This document shows, one piece after another, positions 1 through 5,969 of a stretch of DNA of 37,954 bases. The stretch covers positions 1 to 37,954 of the forward strand of contig JAFNVC010000005.1 of the NCBI GenBank assembly GCA_017379935.1, in the 5' to 3' direction. The DNA is from Clostridia bacterium (lineage in GTDB: Bacteria > Bacillota > Clostridia > Oscillospirales > Acutalibacteraceae). Below the pieces are notes generated by a model that saw only the letters and a program-made list of their open reading frames with translations, was not told the DNA's origin and did no database searches. The translations under genes and the position numbers were made by a program. The stretch's first letter is position 1. Each line of letters opens with the position of its first letter.

Positions 1-355
1 TAAGCTCATTGATTTTGGCTTTGCTTTTTTCTTTAGAAAACCCATAAATACCACACATTAATTCAAGGTTTTCCTTTACAGAAAGATTCGGAGCTACTGC
101 AGTTTCCTGAGGAGATACACCAATCAATCGTTTTACCTGTTCGGGCTGTTCGGTTATACTGTATCCACCTATAAATGCATCCCCGTCCGTTGGTTTTGTT
201 ATACAGGTTAACATTTTTATCGTTGTGGTTTTTCCTGCTCCGTTAACACCTAACAGTGAAAAGAGCTCCCCTTGATTTATTTCTAAATTGAGCTTATTCA
301 CGGCAGTAAGATTTTTGTATTTTTTGACAAGCTCAACTGTTTTTATTTCTTGCAT
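1..355 (-). CDS. ABC transporter ATP-binding subunit, N-terminal part (cut by window edge)
   Basis: The minus strand encodes 118 residues from an ATG at 355 and runs off the left edge, so the C-terminal half (signature, Walker B) is not visible. The protein begins MQEIKTVELVKKY. It has a Walker A loop GVNGAGKTTT at about residues 36-45 and a Q-loop GVSPQET around residue 83, which are the nucleotide-binding features of an ABC ATPase. The short A-loop region and the KENLELMCGIYG segment resemble the DrrA/CcmA-type ATPases of ABC-2 exporters for drugs, lipids or antibiotics. That subclass is inference, and the substrate cannot be told. A strong ribosome site, AAAGGAGG, sits about 8 nt before the ATG. 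A promoter lies at 462-490 with a leader of about 100 nt, so the gene is probably transcribed independently of the tRNA upstream, which has its own terminator. Confidence 0.93.
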   Translation of the reverse strand, partial: MQEIKTVELVKKYKNLTAVNKLNLEINQGELFSLLGVNGAGKTTTIKMLTCITKPTDGDAFIGGYSITEQPEQVKRLIGVSPQETAVAPNLSVKENLELMCGIYGFSKEKSKAKINEL

Positions 356-461
356 TTACGTTAGCCTCCTTTTCATTTGCAGTACCATCATAGCAAATAT
401 AAAAGAGGAAATGTTGGTTTTTGTTTAATCGGTCATTTATCGCATCTCATCGGTTGCAAAA

Positions 462-490
462 AGTATATCACATTATCACACTGTATTCAA
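462..490 (-). promoter_or_regulatory. Promoter for the ABC ATPase gene
   Basis: On the minus strand TTGAAT (490-485) is followed after exactly 17 bp by TATACT (467-462). It lies about 107 bp before the ATG at 355. The rest of 356-535 holds only the AT-rich leader and ribosome site. I see no gene in it on either strand. Confidence 0.6.
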
Positions 491-536
491 ATTACATATC
501 CTTGTAATTTAAATTCCGGTACGGGTATTTTTAAGC

Positions 537-585
537 AAAAAAAATTGAGTATTCACAGGTCAGATCCCTTATGAATACTCAATTT
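537..585 (-). terminator. Intrinsic terminator of tRNA-Leu
   Basis: Arms 542-555 and 572-585 pair over 14 bp (AAATTGAGTATTCA with its complement) around a 16-nt loop. On the minus strand the stem is followed by a run of eight T (544-537). The upper arm begins at the last base of the tRNA CCA end, so the tRNA 3' end is made directly against the terminator stem. Confidence 0.85.
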
Positions 586-671
586 GGTGCTGGTGACCGG
601 ACTTGAACCGGTACGGTGTTGCCACCGAGGGATTTTAAGTCCCTTGCGTCTGCCGATTTCGCCACACCAGC
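585..671 (-). tRNA. tRNA-Leu, anticodon UAA, CCA encoded
   Basis: Read on the minus strand, the 87-nt gene starts GCTGGTG (671-665). This pairs perfectly with CACCAGC (595-589), followed by discriminator A and an encoded CCA (587-585). The anticodon stem AGGGA/TCCCT encloses the loop CTTAAAA, giving anticodon TAA, which reads UUA/UUG leucine codons. The long variable arm and a GGTTCAAGTCC T-arm are as expected for a class II tRNA-Leu. It is a single-gene unit with its own promoter and terminator. Confidence 0.97.
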
Positions 672-689
672 GTTTATTCTTTTATCGTC

Positions 690-728
690 AACTGACGACC
701 GTTATATTATAACTAACGGCCGTCAGTT
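690..728. repeat. Operator-like inverted repeat across the tRNA-Leu promoter
   Basis: Arms 690-704 and 714-728 are inverted copies of AACTGACGnCCGTTA with one mismatch around a 9-bp centre, which is the -10 box. The right part (711-728, AACTAACGGCCGTCAGTT) is itself an 18-bp near-palindrome filling the spacer between the -35 and -10 boxes. A degenerate second copy is centred 21 bp away, two helical turns. No T-run follows either arm, so it is not a typical terminator. The size and position recall TetR-family operators, but that is inference. Confidence 0.6.
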
Positions 729-734
729 TGTCAA
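706..734 (-). promoter_or_regulatory. Consensus promoter of tRNA-Leu
   Basis: On the minus strand a perfect TTGACA (734-729), a 17-bp spacer and a perfect TATAAT (711-706) lie 35 bp before the tRNA 5' end. Transcription should start near position 699, giving a leader of about 28 nt. The -35 box begins only 17 bp past the pgcA stop codon. Confidence 0.85.
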
Positions 735-750
735 TAATTTACTTAAAAAA

Positions 751-2391
751 TTATGCTTCGATAATTGAGTTCATCTTTGCCTTGATTGCATCAAGACGTG
801 CATAAGCGTTATCTCTGTCCGCATCCTGGATTGAGTAGTAGACCTTAAGCTTCGGCTCTGTGCCCGAGGGACGGATTGCCATCCATGAGCCGTCGTTGAA
901 AACGTACTTAAGAACGTTCTCCTTCGGAAGGTCGCCGATACCCTTTGAGAAGTCGAAAACCTCCTTGATACCGTCGAAGAACTTACTTCCGTTCTCGCGG
1001 AACTCGGACATAAGGCTCTGGATCTTCTGTGCGCCGTCGATACCCTTGAGTGTGAATGTATCAAGCGCATCAAGATAGAAGCCGTACTCATCATAAATCT
1101 CGTTGAGTGCATCGATGAGAGTCATACCCTTGTTATAATAGTATGCAGCCATCTGGCAAACAAGAAGTGCTGAAACAACAGCATCCTTATCGCGTGCGTG
1201 TGTGCCTGTAAGATAGCCGTAGCTTTCCTCATAGCCGATAACGAATTCTCTGTCGCCGTTTGCTTCGTACTGATTGATTTTTTCACCGATGTACTTGAAG
1301 CCTGTGAGAGTCTCAACGATATGAAGACCGAACTTTCTTGCGATATTTGCACCGAGCTCACTTGTAACGATAGTCTTGACAAGTGTTGACTTTTCGTTAA
1401 GCTCTGACTTGCGCATATTAAGCACGAAATTGACAAGAAGTGCGCCCATCTGATTGCCCGTTACGAGGACGTACTTGCCGTCGTGCTTAACGCCTGCACC
1501 GATACGGTCACAGTCGGGGTCAGTACCGAACACGAGGTCTGCACCCTCTGCCTCAGCCTGCTTGAGTGCAAGTGTGAGAGCGTCCTTCTCCTCGGGGTTG
1601 GGTGAGCGTACGGTTGAGAAATTGCCGTCGGGAAGCTCCTGCTCCTTGACGATAGAAACGTTCATACCCTCGATTGCCTTGCGGACAGGGATGTTACCCG
1701 TGCCGTGAAGTGCTGTATAAACAATTTTAATATCCGACTTTTCCTCATAGAGTGACTGCTTCTTAACCGCCTCAAGGAATGCGTCGAGAACCTCTTCGCC
1801 GATTGAAACGTAGAGTCCCTTTTCCTTTGCTTCGTCAAGAGACATATGCTCAACGTTCTTGATATCCGTCACCGCATTTACAAAGTCGATAACCTTATTC
1901 GCATACTGCGGAACAAGCTGACAGCCGTTTTCGTCATAAATCTTGTAGCCGTTGTACTCCTTGGGATTGTGTGACGCGGTAAGAACGATACCTGCGGTAC
2001 AGCCGAGATGCTTTACCGTAAAGGACAGCACGGGAGTCGGCATAAGAGTATCGTAGAGATAAACCTTGATACCGTTAGCACAAAGAACCTCTGCGGCATA
2101 AGCTGCGAACTGTGCGGAATTGTTACGCGAATCATAAGCGATTGCAACGCTGATGTTTTCTTTATACTCTGAAAGAAGGTAGTCAGCGAGTCCCTTTGTA
2201 GCCTTGCTGACGGTATATTTATTCATTCTGTTTGCACCTGCACCCATAACTCCGCGGAGTCCGCCTGTGCCGAATTCAAGATCCTTGTAAAATCTGTCTT
2301 CAATTTCTTTTTCGTCCGTGATAGCTTCAAGCTCTGCTTTCGTTTCCTCATCAAAGCCGAGCCATTCCTGATACTTTGCTTTGTAATCCAT
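751..2391 (-). CDS. pgcA: Alpha-phosphoglucomutase / phosphomannomutase
   Basis: This enzyme interconverts glucose-1-phosphate and glucose-6-phosphate (or the mannose equivalents), feeding UDP-sugar and surface-polymer synthesis. The 546-residue product has all four alpha-D-phosphohexomutase signatures. They are the phosphoserine loop TASHNPKEYNGYK (serine at about 140), the metal loop DPDCDR (about 291-296), the sugar-binding loop GYEESYGYL, and the C-terminal phosphate-binding loop RPSGTEPKLK. Length and N-terminus fit the PgcA-type family of Firmicutes. A longer frame opens at 2430, but it would start inside the -10 box of the promoter at 2426-2454. The ATG at 2391 (MDYKAKYQEW) is therefore chosen. 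It is preceded by only a modest ribosome site (GGGG). It is divergent from the TVP38/galK unit, whose galactokinase also makes a sugar-1-phosphate. Confidence 0.95.
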   Translation of the reverse strand: MDYKAKYQEWLGFDEETKAELEAITDEKEIEDRFYKDLEFGTGGLRGVMGAGANRMNKYTVSKATKGLADYLLSEYKENISVAIAYDSRNNSAQFAAYAAEVLCANGIKVYLYDTLMPTPVLSFTVKHLGCTAGIVLTASHNPKEYNGYKIYDENGCQLVPQYANKVIDFVNAVTDIKNVEHMSLDEAKEKGLYVSIGEEVLDAFLEAVKKQSLYEEKSDIKIVYTALHGTGNIPVRKAIEGMNVSIVKEQELPDGNFSTVRSPNPEEKDALTLALKQAEAEGADLVFGTDPDCDRIGAGVKHDGKYVLVTGNQMGALLVNFVLNMRKSELNEKSTLVKTIVTSELGANIARKFGLHIVETLTGFKYIGEKINQYEANGDREFVIGYEESYGYLTGTHARDKDAVVSALLVCQMAAYYYNKGMTLIDALNEIYDEYGFYLDALDTFTLKGIDGAQKIQSLMSEFRENGSKFFDGIKEVFDFSKGIGDLPKENVLKYVFNDGSWMAIRPSGTEPKLKVYYSIQDADRDNAYARLDAIKAKMNSIIEA

Positions 2392-2425
2392 TTTAATACC
2401 CCATTTCACAAAATATTCCGTGTAA

Positions 2426-2454
2426 ATCATAACACAATTTTTTTACATAGTCAA
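2426..2454 (-). promoter_or_regulatory. Promoter of pgcA
   Basis: On the minus strand TTGACT (2454-2449), a 17-bp spacer and TATGAT (2431-2426). It lies 35 bp before the chosen pgcA ATG and rules out the longer upstream start at 2430. Confidence 0.75.
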
Positions 2455-2501
2455 TAAAACAAATAAGTCAAATTGCGACAAAAATAGACGCAATAAATCT
2501 A

Positions 2502-2530
2502 TTGACCTTGATATAAAAAAAGGGTATAAT
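2502..2530 (+). promoter_or_regulatory. Promoter of the TVP38-family gene and galK
   Basis: TTGACC (2502-2507), a 17-bp spacer and TATAAT (2525-2530), about 35-45 bp before the start region of the TVP38-family gene. It is divergent from the pgcA promoter, with about 48 bp between the two -35 boxes. Confidence 0.8.
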
Positions 2531-2565
2531 GATATGGATAATGGGTTGATATGATTTAACGGGAG

Positions 2566-3321
2566 GTGAGCAGAATAAAGAAGACAAAAGAGCAGCATAT
2601 CAGAGGACTTCTGAACTTCGTTGCGATGATAGGCATTATAATGGCTGTTGTTTTTACAGTTTTGCTCATACTTTCGCAGAACGAACAGATTCAACTCTGG
2701 TACAAGACCTATCAGGACTATCTTTTAGAGGCTGAGCTGGCGGTCGAGACGATGGGCGACAAGGCGAGCGTTTTTCTTGTGATTATTTTCCTTTACGTCT
2801 TCAAGGCTATGTTCCCGATTTACCTTTATCCCCTATCACTTGTCTGTGCGATAACGAGTACCGTTTTCCCCGCATATTTTTCAATCCCGATCAACATAAT
2901 GGGTCTTGTCATCCTTTACGGCATACGCTACTACTGGGGAACACGTGTCGGCGCTGTCGGAATACAGAACATTCTTCAGCGCAACAGAACGGTTAAATAC
3001 CTCGTCGAAAATAACGACGGCAGGGGTAATCCGTGGCTGCTTTCGCTTTTCCGATTCATCCCCGGCATTCCGATCAATCTCGTCAGCAAGCTTTACGGTG
3101 CGATGGGCTTCCGCTTCAGGGACTATATCCTGCTCTCGCTTTTAGGCTTTGCACCGCTTCTTGTCACATACACCTTCATCGGTACAAACGTGTTCAATCC
3201 CCTTTCCGCACCCTTCCTTGTTCCGTTTATTCTGCTGTTTATTCTTATCAGCATTTCAGCAATAGCTACAAATAAATTCTTACAAGTTCAAAGCAACAGG
3301 AGGAAAAAATCAAATGGCTAA
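2566..3321 (+). CDS. TVP38/TMEM64 (VTT-domain) family membrane protein
   Basis: An integral membrane protein of about 250 residues with roughly five or six hydrophobic segments. The C-terminal half carries the family hallmark FRFIPGIPINLVSKLYGAMGF followed by a re-entrant/helix region (LLGFAPLLVTYTFIGTN). This is the VTT (DedA/TVP38) domain of the inner-membrane proteins linked in other bacteria to lipid-carrier or phospholipid flipping; the substrate here is unknown. The start is unsettled. The GTG at 2566 lies inside the ribosome site GGGAGGTGAG (2561-2570), so it cannot use that site. The next in-frame ATG is at 2626, inside the first membrane helix. The codon at ideal spacing is ATA at 2575, in frame. 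The outermost coordinate is given here. The 3' end overlaps the galK start by 8 bp, so the two are likely translated together. Confidence 0.85.
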   Translation: MSRIKKTKEQHIRGLLNFVAMIGIIMAVVFTVLLILSQNEQIQLWYKTYQDYLLEAELAVETMGDKASVFLVIIFLYVFKAMFPIYLYPLSLVCAITSTVFPAYFSIPINIMGLVILYGIRYYWGTRVGAVGIQNILQRNRTVKYLVENNDGRGNPWLLSLFRFIPGIPINLVSKLYGAMGFRFRDYILLSLLGFAPLLVTYTFIGTNVFNPLSAPFLVPFILLFILISISAIATNKFLQVQSNRRKKSNG

Positions 3322-4597
3322 TTCAGTTGAACTCAAAGCAAAGCTCGCCGCAGGCGAATTTGACGACAGACTCAAAGCAGTTTACCTCTCCGACGAGGCT
3401 GTCGAGGCACAGAAAACACGCGATGCAGAAATCATCGACGCTTACGTTGAGCTTTTCGGCGATAACGATGAGCTTGCACTTTTCAGCGCACCCGGCAGAA
3501 CCGAGGTCGGCGGTAACCATACAGACCACAACCACGGCAAGGTGCTCGCAGCAAGCGTTAACCTTGATACAGTTGCGGCAGCTGCAAAGCGCGACGATAT
3601 GGTCGCTTGTGAAAAGTCAATGGGTCACGGTATGATTGAAATTGACATTTCTGACCTTGAGCCGCACGAAAACGAATTCGGCAAATCCTCGGGACTTATC
3701 CGCGGTATGTGCGCAGGCTTCAAGAAATACGGCTACAACATCGGCGGCTTCAATGCTGCAAGCGCAAGCTGTGTTCTCGCAGGCTCGGGACTCTCCTCCT
3801 CTGCTGCTTACGAGGTGCTTATCGGTACAATCCTCAACCACCTTTACAATGACGGTCAGGTTTCTGCCGTTGATATCGCTAAAATTGCACAGTACGCCGA
3901 GAACGTTTACTTCGGCAAGCCCTGCGGTCTTATGGACCAGATGGCAAGCTCCGTCGGCAGCTTTATCACAATCGATTTCAATGACCCGTCAGAGCCCGTA
4001 ATCAACAAGGTTGAGTTTGACTTTGCATCCTGCGGTCACGCTCTTTGCATCGTTGATACAGGCGGAAGCCACGCTGACCTTACAGACGATTATGCCGCCG
4101 TACGCGGTGAGATGGAGAGTGCGGCAGGCGTATTCGGCAAGGATGTTCTCCGCGACGTTGACGAGGAGAATTTCATGTCAAACATCAGACAGGTCAGAGA
4201 GACCTGCGGTGACCGTGCAGTGCTTCGTGCAATTCATTTCTACAACGAGAACAAGCGCGCAGTCGCAGAGGTTGAGGCTCTTACAAACAACGACTTCGAG
4301 GCATTTAAGGAAATCGTTATCGAGAGCGGACGCTCATCATATATGTACAACCAGAACGTATACACCACAAAGGCTCCGCAGGAGCAGGGACTTTCCGTTG
4401 CTCTCCTTCTCTGTGAGGAGATGCTCAAGGGCAAGGGCGCCTGGAGAGTTCACGGCGGCGGCTTCGCAGGCACAATTCAGGCATTCGTTCCCAACGATAT
4501 GCTCGAGGACTTCCGTTCAACAATCGAGGCTGTTTACGGTGAGGGCACCTGCCACGTGCTTTCAATCAGACCCTTTGGCGGAATTAAGCTTTATTGA
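3314..4597 (+). CDS. galK: Galactokinase (GHMP kinase)
   Basis: Phosphorylates galactose to galactose-1-phosphate in the Leloir pathway. The 427-residue product has the galactokinase signature GRTEVGGNHTDHNHGKVLAA. It also has the GHMP phosphate loop GSGLSSSAAYE, a YFGKPCGLMDQMASS segment holding the catalytic aspartate region, and the C-terminal motif VHGGGFAGTIQAF. At 427 residues it is slightly longer than the usual ~390, mostly because of the N-terminus. AGGAGG lies about 9 nt before the ATG. It overlaps the TVP38-family gene by 8 bp and ends at a strong terminator. No galT or galE is adjacent, so the rest of the pathway must be elsewhere. An uncommon sugar specificity within the family (for example N-acetylgalactosamine) cannot be excluded from sequence reading alone. 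Confidence 0.94.
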   Translation: MANSVELKAKLAAGEFDDRLKAVYLSDEAVEAQKTRDAEIIDAYVELFGDNDELALFSAPGRTEVGGNHTDHNHGKVLAASVNLDTVAAAAKRDDMVACEKSMGHGMIEIDISDLEPHENEFGKSSGLIRGMCAGFKKYGYNIGGFNAASASCVLAGSGLSSSAAYEVLIGTILNHLYNDGQVSAVDIAKIAQYAENVYFGKPCGLMDQMASSVGSFITIDFNDPSEPVINKVEFDFASCGHALCIVDTGGSHADLTDDYAAVRGEMESAAGVFGKDVLRDVDEENFMSNIRQVRETCGDRAVLRAIHFYNENKRAVAEVEALTNNDFEAFKEIVIESGRSSYMYNQNVYTTKAPQEQGLSVALLLCEEMLKGKGAWRVHGGGFAGTIQAFVPNDMLEDFRSTIEAVYGEGTCHVLSIRPFGGIKLY

Positions 4598-4614
4598 TAG
4601 GTACATAAAAATTC

Positions 4615-4650
4615 AAACCCACGAGTTTTTGAAGCTCGTGGGTTTTGTTT
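4615..4650 (+). terminator. Terminator of galK, possibly bidirectional
   Basis: An 11-bp perfect stem (4615-4625 with 4635-4645, AAACCCACGAG arm) with a 9-nt loop is followed on the plus strand by TTTTGTTTT. On the minus strand the tail is a weaker AATTTTTA. It may also serve the convergent gene whose stop codon is at 4650. Confidence 0.85.
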
Positions 4651-5783
4651 TACAGTCTTATCGTGCCCTCTTTAAAGAATTTGTGGACGAATTTTTTGCT
4701 GAATTTATGCGGATTTCTGCCGACATAGATTGAGAAAATAATATAGCCTATCCAAAGAACAGCCATCGCGCCAAAAACAAGCATAAACTTTTTCACATCG
4801 TGCTGATAAAACTCGTGGTAATCCTCGGGAGTTGTCAGCACGTTGCCGTTTTTATCCTTGACGTATTCGATTCTGTAGTAGACGTCACCGTCATCATTGA
4901 CGGTTTCATAGCCGATTTCAATCGGCTCTTTGCTATCAAGAACAGCAAGCAAGCCGTTCACATCATCAAACGTTTCAGTATATCCGCGAAGGAATATTTC
5001 GTCTTCGAAGCCGTCGATATCAAGATAAAGATACTCTTGATCCTCCTCATAGCTCTGCACGGTTACGGTTTCGATTTTTAAATTTTCCATTTTGGTCGGG
5101 ACGTTTGTCAGGGGTATAAGCAGAAACAATCCAAGCCATATCATAAGAAGAACAACATCAATAACTATCGTTGCGGTAGCATTTTTGACGTTGCCGTTGA
5201 AGATTGCATCGCACTTTGTCTTTTTCACCTTATGCGGGATAGGCTTACCGCCGCGTATGAGCTTATACTGCTTCTGTGCAAAGGCAAGAAAATCAAGCCC
5301 GCCGACCGCGGAATGGTCGATGAGGATTTTCCTTTTACCGACCTTAAGTCTGATATCCTCAGATATGAGGTCAAGCACATATTCAACGTCGTCAAAATCA
5401 TCGTCATCGATTACTACGTCGAGGTCGTGCGGAATTTCGCCGAGGCTGTATTCGATATCAGAATAAGAATAGCGGCGTTTAATGCCGAAAAAGGATTTTG
5501 CGGTGAAGCCCTCGCTGTCGTAATATATGCGCTGATTTATGTATGCAATAATCAAGGACGACGGCAGCAAAGACATTCCGGCAAAGACAAGTCCGATGAG
5601 ATCCTTTTCAAAGAAAACAACCCATACCGCGGGGATAAGGAACACTGTGGTACAGATGATTCCGATTATCAGCAGCAGCTTCGGCAGATGCACGGTATTG
5701 CCGTCACCCTTGCGCGTTTTATTAAGTTCTTCGCTGACAGCCTTTGCCGCCGCACGCGATGCCGCGAGTGAAAAAATGTTCAT
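4650..5783 (-). CDS. Unrecognised four-helix membrane protein
   Basis: I do not recognise this 377-residue protein. The N-terminus (1-30) is polar and alanine-rich. Two hydrophobic segments follow at about 36-57 and 62-82. Next comes a soluble cytoplasm-like domain at about 85-200 with an aspartate cluster DDDDFDD at 126-132 and a basic tail KPIPHKVKKTK. A third helix lies at about 202-225, a soluble acidic domain with YEEDQEYLYLDIDGFEDE at about 235-330, and a fourth helix at about 332-354. The segment after the first helix pair (IYYDSEGFTAKSFFGIKRRYSYSDIE) reads like the bacterial PH-like fold found in small membrane proteins, which is inference. GAGGAG lies 8 nt before the ATG. It has its own promoter at 5811-5839 and is a single-gene unit. 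Function unknown. Confidence 0.85.
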   Translation of the reverse strand: MNIFSLAASRAAAKAVSEELNKTRKGDGNTVHLPKLLLIIGIICTTVFLIPAVWVVFFEKDLIGLVFAGMSLLPSSLIIAYINQRIYYDSEGFTAKSFFGIKRRYSYSDIEYSLGEIPHDLDVVIDDDDFDDVEYVLDLISEDIRLKVGKRKILIDHSAVGGLDFLAFAQKQYKLIRGGKPIPHKVKKTKCDAIFNGNVKNATATIVIDVVLLMIWLGLFLLIPLTNVPTKMENLKIETVTVQSYEEDQEYLYLDIDGFEDEIFLRGYTETFDDVNGLLAVLDSKEPIEIGYETVNDDGDVYYRIEYVKDKNGNVLTTPEDYHEFYQHDVKKFMLVFGAMAVLWIGYIIFSIYVGRNPHKFSKKFVHKFFKEGTIRL

Positions 5784-5810
5784 TTTAAATCTCCTCTTTT
5801 CGATACAGTC

Positions 5811-5839
5811 ATTATAAAATAATCCGTATATTTTTGCAA
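5811..5839 (-). promoter_or_regulatory. Promoter of the four-helix membrane protein gene
   Basis: On the minus strand TTGCAA (5839-5834), a 17-bp spacer and TATAAT (5816-5811), 28 bp before the ATG at 5783. Confidence 0.75.
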
Positions 5840-5932
5840 TGCTTATTATTTGGATAAATCATAACACACATTTCTTTAAAACCAAATAACAGCTTGTGCA
5901 GAAAAAACGGAGAAAATTTTACATTTTGTGCA

Positions 5933-5966
5933 AAAAAAAGCAACCGAAAAATTCGGTTGCTTTTTG
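5933..5966 (-). terminator. Terminator of the GH95 gene
   Basis: Arms 5935-5948 and 5952-5965 (core AGCAACCGAA / TTCGGTTGCT) form a tight hairpin. On the minus strand it is followed by a T-run (5940-5932 region). It begins directly after the GH95 stop codon at 5970. Confidence 0.85.
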
Positions 5967-5969
5967 TTA

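Noticed and set aside
377-574. 65-codon plus-strand open frame upstream of the ABC gene
   Set aside because: No ribosome site. It covers the minus-strand promoter and leader of the ABC gene and the tRNA terminator, and the protein has no recognisable features.
690-728. Inverted repeat considered as the pgcA terminator
   Set aside because: No T-run follows on the minus strand, and the -10 box of the tRNA promoter sits in its centre. An operator-like role fits better.
4011-4733. 240-codon plus-strand frame over the end of galK
   Set aside because: It is out of frame with galK, has no ribosome site, runs through the terminator and shows Arg/Ser/Thr-rich shadow composition.
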